A stretch of 64,000 bases of DNA, from the NCBI GenBank assembly GCA_016169945.1, contig JADLSH010000034.1, positions 434,001 through 498,000 of the forward strand. The letters are read 5' to 3'. Each line of letters starts with the position of its first letter. Position 1 is the first letter of the stretch. This document shows positions 16,088 through 27,200 of the stretch, one piece after another. The notes beneath the pieces are model-generated. The model was not told the origin of the DNA, did not search any database, and saw only the letters and a list, made by a program, of their open reading frames with translations. A program made the translations under genes and the position numbers. Source of the DNA: Trachythela sp. YZ-2020. Its lineage: Eukaryota; Cnidaria; Anthozoa; Malacalcyonacea; Clavulariidae.

Positions 16088-17487
16088 TTAAGGTTTCAAA
16101 ATGTTAGTTGATCTTATCTCGTAACTGGATCCTGTTATTACGCGGGCAGCCCTTTTCTGTAACTTATATAGTTTATTAATGTGATCGGCGCCAAAGCCAT
16201 GCCACACAGTTGAGCAGTAGGTAAAGTGCGGAAGTACAAGTGAATTGTACATTGTAATTAAAACATCTTGTGTGACAAAATCTCTAGCTCTTCTTAACAT
16301 TCCGATAAGTGCTGAGATTGTTTTACATTGTTTGTTGTTATGTTCGTGCCATTTTAATTGTTCATCTATAATAATGCCTAATGATTTTGTACTTTCAACT
16401 CGTGTTATTTGCTCGCCTGCAATTGATATGTTTGTAATATTTGAGCCAATAGAATTTAATTTTTGTCGTGAGCCAATAATCATGTATTCAGTTTTTTTAC
16501 GGTTTAAGGTCAGTTTGTTTGCGGTTAACCATGTGTGAACTATTTCTAAATCGTGATTCAGTTTACTTTCTATATCTGCAGATGATAATCCGTTGCATGA
16601 TAGATTTGTATCATCCGCAAACATTGTGGCGTTTGTTGTTTCAAGGCAATTTGGCAGATCATTTACATAAAGGAGAAATAGCAACGGGCCTAAATTTGTC
16701 CCTTGAGGAACTCCACAGGTAATTGTTCTTGTGTCCGACATTTTTTGGTTAATTTTGCATACTTGCTGCCTCTCCTTTAAATATGACTGAAACCATTTGT
16801 GTGCTGTGCCCTTTATTCCATAAGCTGTCAATTTGGATAAAGAATATTGTGGTCCACTGTGTCAAATGCCTTTTTGAGATCTAAGAATAGAACACCATTG
16901 ATAAGGCCCTGATCCATGTTTATTAACCATTCATTTGTTGAGCTCAGAAGTGCAGTTTCAGTTGAATGGAGTGATCGAAACCCGGACTGGTTTGGCGAAA
17001 TGATAAGCTTTTCGTCTAAATAGTCAAGTATTTGTGTATAGACAATTTTCTCGAAAATCTTTGCAATTGTTGAAATTATTGAAATAGGTCGATAGTTTCC
17101 ACAGTCTGATTTTTCACCAGATTTATAGATAGGGGTAACCTTGGCGACTTTCCAATCTTCTGGAAAGATCCCAGAACTTAACGATAGGTTGAATAAATAA
17201 TTTAGGGATGGTATTATACTGTCGCCAGCTTCCTTGACCAATTTTGTAGAAACGTTGTCAAGACCTGGTGATTTGTTAGTTTTAAGGTTTTTAACTACTT
17301 TTTTCAGTTCATCATAAGTTATGGTTTGAAATTCGAATGAAGTTGACGCTGGAGTGACATAATTCAAAGGATTAGTGTTTGTGATGGGAATGTTACTAGC
17401 TAGTGTAGGCCCAACTGAACAAAAATAGTCGTTAAATTCCTGGGCTATATTTGCATCACCGGTTATGTCAATCCCATTGACCTTCAC
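16088..17487 (-). pseudogene. LINE reverse transcriptase core in two frames
   Basis: The first frame (17487-16828) holds NYRPISIISTIAKIFEKI, then QSGFRSLHSTETALL and FLDLKKAFDTVDH (motif A). The second (16831-16088) holds GVPQGTNLGPLLFLLYVNDL and the catalytic box FADDTNLS. The two frames overlap by 4 bases at 16828-16831, so a small indel broke the protein. The fingers/palm organisation is that of CR1/L2-type elements. Confidence 0.85.
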
Positions 17488-17666
17488 TTTATTAACCGCA
17501 GTGGATTTGGAGTGTTTATTTAATAGTTTGTTAATAGTTTGCCAACACTCTTTACTATTTTTGCAATCTTTTAGCTTGGTATTAAAATATTCAGTTTTGC
17601 ATTTCTTAATGAGTTTCGTAACTTGATTTCGGCATTTCTTGTAAGCCTTATGGTAGTATTCAGAGT

Positions 17667-18489
17667 TTAATTGAGATCATCTCTTTGATAGGAAAGAGAT
17701 TTAATTTGATCTGTTAGCCATGGTGCATGAGCACTTTTAACTCTACGGGTTTTTATAGGTGCATGAGTATTGGCAACGTCTAGAAAAATTGTTTTCCATT
17801 CATTCCATGCAGTGTTTGGTTCAGCATTAAAGCTGTACGTTTTAAACGTTTCCTGTAAATCATGCTGGAATGCTGCCGTGTTAAAATTTTTGAATTGCCT
17901 TGTCTCGACTATTTTGGGAAGCTGCTTAGGGACACTCACTTTACGGCAAATGTATACAAGGTTGTGATCACTAATCACTAATCACCCCACTATCAATAGT
18001 TTTTGTATCTTCTACTTTTGTGATCATTAAATCTATTAAGGTTTTGCTATTTAAGGCAGTTCTTGTTGGCATCTGTATATGTTGCTGTAATTGATATATG
18101 TCTAAAAGGTCTGTGAGTTTTTTAGTATGTGCGTCTTTGTTTGTTGAAAGTAAATCACAGTTAAAGTCGCCGGTGATAACTAAGTCTTTGTTTTCATTCT
18201 CCATTAAGTGCAGATTATTTTCAAATTTTTCAAAGAGTTCAATAGGGGAGTTTGGTGGTCGATACCATGTAGATATCAGAAAAGGTTTACTTTTAGGTTT
18301 TTTAATTTCAACGCAAATTGTCTCTAAGTCCTGGACAAGTAAATCGTGGCGCTGGATATAAGGAATATTATTTCTGATGTAAATGGCAACTCCTCCGCCG
18401 TGCCTATTTCTATCACGGCGTATTATGTCATATCCACTAATCCTGACATCTCGGTCATTGAAACTATCATCTAGCCTTGTTTCATTAAG
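17667..18489 (-). pseudogene. LINE apurinic endonuclease domain, 5'-truncated and frameshifted
   Basis: Minus strand 18489-17971 encodes the C-terminal part of an EEP-type endonuclease (RRDRNRHGGGVAIYIRN, then FLISTWYRPPNSP, ITGDFNCDLLS). The ISDHNLVY core falls at a 7-bp tandem duplication (ATCACTA, about 17968-17984) that shifts the frame into 17978-17667. The open frame upstream of 18489 is satellite, not protein. Confidence 0.75.
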
Positions 18490-18866
18490 GAAAGCCCGGA
18501 CGTGAGATTGCCGTCCGAAGAGATACTTTGTGAGACCGGACGTGAGATTGCCGTCCGAAGAGATATTTTGTGAGACCGGACGTGAGGTTGCCGTCCGAAG
18601 AGATATCTTGTGAGACCGGACGTGAGATTGTCGTCCGAAGAGATACTTTGTGAGACCGGACGAGTGATTGCCGTCCGAAGAGATCTTTTGTGAGACCGGG
18701 CGTGAGATTGCCCGTCCGAAGAGAAATTTTGTGAGAGCGGACGTGAGATTGCCGTCCGAAGAGATATTTGGTGACACCGAACGTAAAATTTCCGTCCGAA
18801 GAGATTTTGTAAAACCGGACGTCATTGCCGTCTGAAGAGATATTTTGTAAGACCGGACGTACAGTT
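18490..18866. repeat. 40-bp minisatellite, right array (about 9-10 units)
   Basis: These are the same units as at 15448-15571, continuing for about nine to ten periods with rising divergence toward 18866. Confidence 0.85.
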
Positions 18867-19288
18867 GCAACAACAAAAAAAAGAGAAAAAAAAGAACTTG
18901 GACACTAGCTTCGTTGCTTCATAATTAACATATGTACACGTGTGAATTGTGAGAGAATAAAAAGATTTAACCTACTCGAGCATTGTTGTTGTTGTTTCGG
19001 TCTGTTCGCATATGGCGGGGGGTAACGTTCGCATTTGCACGGACAGTTTTGTTTAGGGTTCCTTTAATCCAGTCTGCGCAAATCAGTATTTAGATATCCC
19101 CCGTTTACATAGTTTTCGCTTTCCCCTTTTCTTTTTCGATTTGTTGGTCTTGAGGGGGTCACCTAACGACCCTAATGCTGATCCTTAATCGGCGCTCGGG
19201 ACCAACGGGGGGCAAAATAACAGAGGAGAAACCGTAACAGGAAACGAGCTAAGAAGGAAAGCAAAAATTATACTCTAGATGACGCCAT

Positions 19289-19594
19289 TTATTTTCCTTT
19301 AGCACGATTTTCCAAGTTTTGATGTTCGGCTTGAGCTCTATGCGCACCTCCGCCGAGATTCGATGGTGTGGGGTTGATGGCGTCACCCCGCCCCTCGTTG
19401 GTCCCGAGCTTTCTCCCGAACTGATCGTCAGCGATCCATCCCTCGCACGGATAGGGGACCTCCGTTTTCGGGACCCTGGTCACTTCGTGGAAACGACCAT
19501 CTGGCAACGCACAGGAAAGCTCATAGCTGTATTCACGACTCTGGTCAACGCCCTTCGTGAGTTGCCAGATGGTCCGCGGACTTCTACATGACAT
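19289..19594 (-). other. Unassigned GC-richer open frame, both strands open
   Basis: A 101-codon minus-strand frame (19594-19289) and a 90-codon plus-strand frame overlap in a segment that is more GC-rich than its surroundings. Neither peptide is recognised. It could be a small exon or a repeat fragment. Confidence 0.2.
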
Positions 19595-19732
19595 GATTCT
19601 GAGTTTTGGGAGGGACAGGCTATCTTAACTAAACGAGCAGAAAATGTAAATAGGAGTTAAATGAGTTCGAGAATAAATCATGAATCGCGGCTGCGGTTTC
19701 CCGTGAGCAGCTATAGGGATATGTCGATAACG

Positions 19733-20155
19733 GGGTTCGCGGATTTTATTCCCATAACTATCCCATCCGCGTGCGGTTGAATTTAGAACAACAGTTGATG
19801 AGAATGCGTTAGTATTATCATTAACGGAGAAAAATGCAAAATACGCACCGGAAGAGAGAAACGAGCAAAATCAGTCCTGATTGGCTAAAATCGTTGAAGA
19901 GGGGTATTGGGCATGCTAATAAGCAAATAAAAGCAACGCACGTACATTTAATCGACCTATTCAAACCAGAACGTGGCAGTATACGGTAAAACGAGTAAAG
20001 GGTGAAATTTGGTCACCCACCCACCTGCCCTGTAGGCCAACAGCGACAATCCCGTTAGTTGCTATACCTCAACCGTTCGCGGATTTTATTCCCAGAACTA
20101 TCCCATCCGCGTGCGGTTGAATTTAGAACAACAGTTGATGAGAATGCATTAGGAT
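19733..20155. repeat. 80-bp direct repeats flanking copy 2 of the 195-bp repeat
   Basis: A block starting GTTCGCGGATTTTATTCCCA occurs at about 19735-19812 and about 20075-20152. Between them lies the second copy of the 195-bp repeat (19819-20013). The arrangement resembles a short element with direct terminal repeats or a tandem duplication. Confidence 0.65.
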
Positions 20156-20159
20156 TAGG

Positions 20160-21126
20160 AAGAGAACGGTACAGAGCAGGCGATTCCTTGGAATTTTCAG
20201 CTCTATTATGACGTCATTTTCTCCATGAAAAACGCAAAATGAGTTCTGGCGACGAGTAAATTCGAATTCAGCAGGTCAAATTACGTAAGAATAACGTTGT
20301 CGCCAACTTTTACTAAGAAATCAGCCTCATGAAGTTCGATATTTTGAAATCTCGCCTAGTCTAAACAGCTGCACACAATGATTTTGATTTAGATTAAAAT
20401 GCATATCCAGAGACTATGTACACTTACATACATCAAACTATATTATTCTTTGTATTAAATACCATGTATTTGATCGATTTCAAGCAAGAAGTTTGCATTT
20501 TATAATGTATTTTCAAGTTAATATAAAGAGGTTTTTGTGTACGATTCATAATTTAGTATCATCAATTTGTTTACAATCTGTTTGACAAACTGATTTTTTT
20601 CGCATTCCACAGCCCACAGTTACTTTGATTGTTCAAAAGACAAAACAAAACACAGTGACTTTATTGTACGATATTAAAAGTAGCCTAAAATACAGTACGC
20701 ATTGAAATGTATTGACTATAAGACAGCAAGAAATATTGAGCGAATCAACATGCCTTTAGAAATAAACGTCTGGGGTATGTTAATCGTGTAATATAAATTC
20801 CTTACTGTACGTCATAATTTGACGTCACAACTGCCAACAAACACTTGCACGACACAAAATCGAGATACACTTCAGTATATATAAGTGGTGGCGGGAAATT
20901 CAAACATGTGTCAAGATTAGGGAGCTGACTCTCGGCAGCAAAAAGTGAGTTAAGTGAAAGGTTGTAACTGTGAATGTTATTTACAGCCTTAAGGGCTGTT
21001 CGTGGACTAGTTGGTAAGCTCATGAATGCTACAGGTGGTTGTACAACAAAAATCGGTATATAAATGCGACATATTTTCTGTGCCGCTGCAAAGCCCTTAA
21101 CTTCAATTCTACCATCTTTTAAACAG
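20160..21126. other. Gene-poor stretch upstream of ASRGL1-like exon
   Basis: AT-rich sequence. I searched it for an exon encoding the HGGAG-type N-terminus expected for the downstream gene and saw none; that exon lies elsewhere or is missing. Confidence 0.4.
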
Positions 21127-21280
21127 AATGAAGGCGGCACGGCAGTTGATGCGGTAGAAGCAGCTGTTTGTTTTTTGGAGAACAATATATATTTTAATGG
21201 CGGTCGTGGGTCAGTATTGAACAACAATGGTGAAGTGGAATGCGATGCAATGATCATGGATGGAAATACAATGGACACAG
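21127..21280 (+). CDS. ASRGL1-like exon A
   Basis: The acceptor TTTTAAACAG precedes 21127 and the donor GTATTG follows 21280. It codes for the segment from NEGGTAVDAVEAAV to IMDGNTMDT and ends in phase 1. The open frame upstream to 21064 is intronic. Confidence 0.75.
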
Positions 21281-24200
21281 GTATTGCCATTAATAATATA
21301 TATATCAAGATGTATATGCGAGAATTCATGCACAAAATCAAACTTTTTGAAACCTACAAGCGAATACTGTGGAGAAAACATGGTTTATGATTTTCTGAAA
21401 ATACAGTAACAATACACCTGTTGAGGCGTTCAGTCCAGCGACGGGCGACATTAAACACACCGTAGTGACATAAACATACAAAGCCCAGGGGTATAATGGG
21501 AAATATAAGAAAAGGTGGACTCAGCTATTCAGGAGTACTATATGAATATAGTATTCATGTTAGAATTTCATGTCAATAAGCCATTTTCAGTTTACAATAT
21601 ACCTGACAGGAACAACAAAGCTCTATATTGGTGCCTTTGGAGGGTGAAACAATCATTAACCCTGTGTGTGAATTTATAGGCGCAGTGATGGCTGCACGCC
21701 ATGTTTTAAATCCTGTTCAAATCGCCAGAAAAGTCCTCGAAAAATCATATCATTGCGCCTTAAGTGCAGATGGAGCTCTGGAATTCGCTAAGAGAAATGG
21801 CGTTCCCATTTGTGATCCAAAATATCTTATAGAAGAGGAGACAAGTTTGAAACAAATATCCACCAACGAGGATCTTCCCAATAAAAGGGAAGGTCACTTT
21901 GGGGAAAAGGGAGTACAAGAAACTATTAACCACGACACAGTCTCAGCCGTTGCCATGGATAGCAATGGTCACTTTGCGTGTGCAACCTCGACAGGTAATA
22001 CAAAGTGTATCAGAATAGGTAATCCAATTTTGGCATCATATTGTGCGCATAGCTACTATTTAGTGTATGATTTACTTTTTTCACACAAATAAAGATCGGG
22101 CTTTTAGCTGTCAAATTACAGCTCTTTTGTATCACTGCGATCAATAATGGCCCAATACAAACCGATGAAAAAAGAGTGGTCGAAATCACATCCCAGTTCG
22201 AATTTTCGACCATTTGCCCAAATGATGGTTGCCTATTTGTGAAACGTTGAGCATTGCCAGTTCAATCTGGAAGGTTTTTGTTTCGTAAAATGTTTTAACC
22301 ACCAAATTTATTTGTTAAATGGCGATTTGGACCTTCTTTAAATTTACCAAGACTTGATAAATAGCCAATGAATGGGTCACGCCATCTTATTAAAATTCTT
22401 ACATTTGAATCCGAAATGTGAGTATTTTCGATTGGTGACAATAGCTTTGCACTCAACTCCGAATGGTGGAAAATGCATTTTCGACCGGTAATGTAAATAT
22501 ATAAACTAAAACAATAAACGCACGACAACATGCTAAAGTTGGAGTACCTATTTTTGATACAGAATATTTGAACGAAAATTTATATACATTTTAGACCTAG
22601 CAAGGAGCAGTTGCGAAAAATGCAACTCTAGGTCCTCTGGCAGGAATCAAACCTGTGGCCCTGCGATTCCGGTGCAGCGCTCTAACCAACTAAGCTACAG
22701 AGTCCAGTTGCTGAGCATTAACCGCAAATTCGTGTATATATGATGGGAGTGATGCCAGTATAAGGTATGGATAAATATCGAGATTTTTTCTCTGTAGCTC
22801 AGTTGGTTAGGGCGCTGCACCGGAATCGCAGGACCGCAGGTTCGATTCCTGCCAGAGAGCCTATATAGTTGCAGTTTTCGCAACTGACCCTGGCTAGGTC
22901 TAAAAATGTATATATATTTTCGTTCGAATATTCCATCTACCAACACCTTCTACTATTTTTTATACACCCTGTATAGCAACACATCTTACTATGGATTAAA
23001 AACTGTAAATGATCTTTTTTTCTGACACATTCTGCATAGGCAATGGCAAACGGCTAGTGAAGAGCGTGATAATGGTGATAAAGAATAGTAATGAAAAGTA
23101 ATTTCAACACCGATTTTGCTGCTAATGTAGCACTGTCAAGTTGGGTGTTAAATTTGAAGCGCTAATTCGACACCTGAATTGCGTATCACTTTTTTGAGTA
23201 TTAAAATAGCACCTCTTTCGCCAGCGAAAGTGCTAAATTGCCCCCGTTAAAATAATGCGTGCTATTTTGACACCGCCAACAGTATTTAAACATAGCCCAC
23301 TAGAAGTGCTAAATTAAAACCATTTCCAAATTGTATTATCCCCGAGCCAACGGCGCGAAGCGCCGTTCCGGGCGATAGCCCGGGGCGAGGGTACTAATTC
23401 CGGTCGGCTATTTATTACACCCGGGAAAAAAGGAAAGCTATGCGAAACCAAAGTTCCTGGCGTGTGGCTATGTTTCATGGGTGTCATGGGTGAACGTTTT
23501 CGCGAATTTCGTGAACTTTTCGTGGACATCGCGTGGGCTGTTATTGTCAGGAGCGGAATGAGCGAAGATTTTATAAACATGAGAAATTCTGAATATTTCA
23601 AAATGGCTTTTTAGGACTTTATAAATAGGAGCTGTGAGGCGAATTTTATCGCTTTTGCTTGATATAAAAGGATAAGAAGAGATATATGAGCGAAAAAAGT
23701 AAAATATAAGGCGAGTTTGTTATAATTGTTGATGTATTTGTTCATGGCATATTATCATTGTTGTTTTAAAAACTGTTGCTTTATATAAATAGTCAGTCTC
23801 GTTTAATTCCAGTTTAAGTATCCTATATTTTATGTTACAAAAAGCTATAAATTAAAAGGAAAGCGGAACCGTTTTTACGAGAGAATTGTATACTTTCAAC
23901 CGCAAGATTTCATTTCAGAAAGGAATTTATAGGTAAATGCAGTTTTGTTTTATGAACTTTACGAAACGTTGAATTTTTCAATTTTACATTAAAATGAAGT
24001 ATTAGAATGCATAATAACATACCTACATGATATATTTCAGTATTCTATTGTTAAAACCATTAAAGTGGAAGTCAAGTCCGTTCTGCGCATCTTTTCTGCG
24101 CATTATGTGGAGGCCCTCGCCATTGGAATTTTAATTGAATAACGCATGCGCATTTCGTGCATTTCGCATGTGATTATGTATTCAAACAACATGGAGGAAG

Positions 24201-27200
24201 GCGAAAGTCATTGAAAAATTGAGGGAATTAGTGTTGTATCCAACGAAGATAAAAAGGCCAAACGAAAAAAATATTTAGCGGGAAGGAATGCGACAAAGAT
24301 ATGTCTTTATCAGGAGCAATTTATGCGGTGGCGACAGTTAAAAGACGAGCTAAAAGTCAAGACGGACAAAGAATTAGTAGCCTTGCTTAGACGAAGCAAC
24401 TCCTAACAAGCAGGTAAGAAATATAGATTGTAGTTTAACGAATAATGTAATAATGGATAAAGGCAGTGTTTTGATAGAGATCTACAGTATCTGCTTGTAT
24501 TTTTGTAGTGACGCGGAAACCCAGAAGTTGAAACTTGCAGCAGCTGATCCATGAAGGATTGCAACCACTGACCTATACTAAATGGACTGAGCGCGCAATC
24601 TATTTTATCAGGAGCTCGGTGTCCTCACCACTGCCACGTCATATAGGTCTTTGCTCTCATGCGTAAATTCGCTGACTTACAAATGCGTTGATAAACGGCT
24701 CGGTTCTATATTTTTATATCATTTCAAACTCAAAAAAATTGTTAATTTTGTGTTTTTGAGGCGAGAAATTGCTGCGAAATCATTGTAGAAAGTAAGTCAG
24801 TTTATACTAAATGTGATCTTTATGAAATTGGCGGGCTGTCAAGTATGTTTTCAACTCTCAATTAAAACCGTGTACATGTTTAAAAAAAAATCTCAAATAG
24901 CCATAGAAAACTCCATAAAAACAGTCTTTTACTCAGTATAATACCAGGAAAGATTGTCGGCAAAAAATTTTCATGTCAACAGAAGGTTAATACTTACATA
25001 ACACGACAAATTTTATGGAAAAACCACAGCATAAATACAAGCAATCATCGATGGCCCGAAGCTCTTGTTGTGGTCGTGTATAAAAACATATCGAAGCCAT
25101 CATTTTATTTAAAATTAAAAGGTTTGTTTTCAAACTTGCAACAGGAAAATATACTCCTATTTTGGAAAAGGTTGTTCTCAACTCGAAGGTAGTAAATATT
25201 TACCAAAAACAGCAAATTTTGCAAAAAAAAACAACACAGAATTGAAAAAAAATAAAAAACAAACTTCGTTAAATTTCAAAAACACAAATTCGCCCGCGAG
25301 CACAAATAACATTAGGAAAATATCGGTATGCAGTAATTTTCATCGATGCGAGGACCTATATGACGTCAGCAACAGTGAGGACACTTTTTGACCTCGAGCA
25401 CTCAGTCCATTTAGTATAGGTCAGTGATTGCAACCAATATTGCTCTAGAGCCCAAACCTTAAAAGGAAGCTTAGAGCTGTTGGTAAGACACCAATCAAGA
25501 TTTACAAACTGATTTATGGTTTTACATAATGTCTTGACAACCAATTGGCTCCATCAAACAATATATTGATACATTTCTGTCTTCTATACACTATATTTAT
25601 GCACTAGTCAATTGAAACCCTGACCCCCCGAGAATACGCAGGGATATTTTAACAATCCCGGCCTAAAATTTTGTCCATTTGTTAAATTACCCAGCTTTTA
25701 CAAAGTCTAGCTTTCCATCTAGTGTTCTGATCAAGGCATATTTTAACATATATACTGGGGGGCCACTTGGCCTCCCAGGCCCTCTTAATGGCCCCCCACT
25801 CACACAAAATTGGCCCCCCACTCACACAAAATTGGCCCCCCACTCACACAAAATTGGCCCCCCACTCCCTGGGCCCTTTATACATTGGGTTGTTTACAGC
25901 GTAAATGATTTGTCTGTGTTTAACGAAATATTGTTTTTTATGGCTTATTAGTTAGGCATTTTTACAGTTTTAGTCAAAACATTGAAATACTATTGGATTA
26001 CAATTAAAATATTAAATCTTATAGTATTCAGAATTGGTCATTTCAGAGCTCCAGATTTCAAAATTTTCCCGGGATAAAACTCCCGCGGACCCCTACAGGG
26101 CTCGCGCCTTCGGCACTCAGATTAAGGGCCCTTTTTCACAAATGGCCCCCCACTTAGAAATCCTTAAAATATGCCCTGGTTCTGATCAACCATTATTAAT
26201 ATCAAAATGTGCTGTAAGTTACCGGAGGCTGGCGCAGAAGAAAGTCATACATTAAATATCAGACTATGCAAGAGTTAATTCCCAGCCTTTGAGCCTAGCC
26301 TTTGTGTCAGTGTTAAAACCCCAGATAGCAGAATAGCAACGTACGCTACTTTCCCTGCAAAATCATGTTAAAACCCCACATATGCCTGAGGGTGGTGGTG
26401 GGTTTTCAATTGACTAGTGCATTATGGTGCTGTACAGATTCTGGGGTTCTTGATGTATGGTCAGATAATCAATAAATTAGGGATTATCCACAATTTTTCA
26501 ACATTTTAAAAAGTAACCAAAGCGAGAGAAAGCGGGAGATGGGAGGGGAGGGGGTTGATGGGCTATTTACTCTATTCAAAATTTATAAGAGAAAATGTGA
26601 GTTATCATCATTCATTAACTGGCAGTATCCTCACACTGGCAAGCAGGATTACATGAATTTACTGGGGGGGGATAGTTTTGTTAACCCATTAACTGGCAGT
26701 AACCTAGCACTGGCAAGTCAAATCGTCTGGCATTAGGGACCGGTCATAAAGTATGTGTACTGGGGGGGTGGAGGGTATTCCAAAATACTACCATAAAATT
26801 TGGTACCCTCCCGAAAAGCGTCGGAAAATATTTAATACCCCCCTCAAATGTGATGAAATGTTTCATACCCCCACCCAACCAATCACCTCCCCCCCCCAAA
26901 AATAAACATGAAACAAATATAAATGCCAAGAACGTAACATAATCTGTTACAAATTGTTATTGGTAATCCAAGTTTTGAGCATTTCCATAAATTTAATAGT
27001 GCTCTTTTACACCACATGTATCCAATCCGTACTTTTGTATGCTTGCCAGTATTCCATTAATAGGACTTGCTTGACTATCTTTTCCGTACCTAATAATAAA
27101 GTCGAAAGAGGTCCCGGCCATGCGCATTATTTATATATCAACAGAACGTCGTGACGTATTTCATATCTTTTTCAATATTTAAATCATTCTAAACGAGTAG

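Larger units (their letters stand above)
15572..18489 (-). mobile_element. CR1/L2-type LINE inserted in a minisatellite, pseudogenised
   Basis: About 2.9 kb lie between two arrays of the same 40-bp satellite. Read on the minus strand it contains an endonuclease fragment, reverse transcriptase and C-terminal tail, then an AT-rich tail with TAAA-type repeats at 15572-15605. The 5' end is truncated in the endonuclease domain. Several frame breaks make it non-functional. Confidence 0.85.

Noticed and set aside
18490..18866. CRISPR-like array
   Set aside because: The 40-bp units are contiguous with no variable spacers; it is a minisatellite in animal DNA.
18490..18876. N-terminal part of the long endonuclease frame
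   Set aside because: It is translated minisatellite, not endonuclease.
20802..21341. 179-codon minus-strand frame
   Set aside because: Antisense to the first recognised ASRGL1-like exon and without a recognisable domain.
22790..22862. tRNA gene
   Set aside because: Box A and box B are present but the anticodon arm is not a proper stem and 7-base loop, and the SINE tail follows; it is a SINE.
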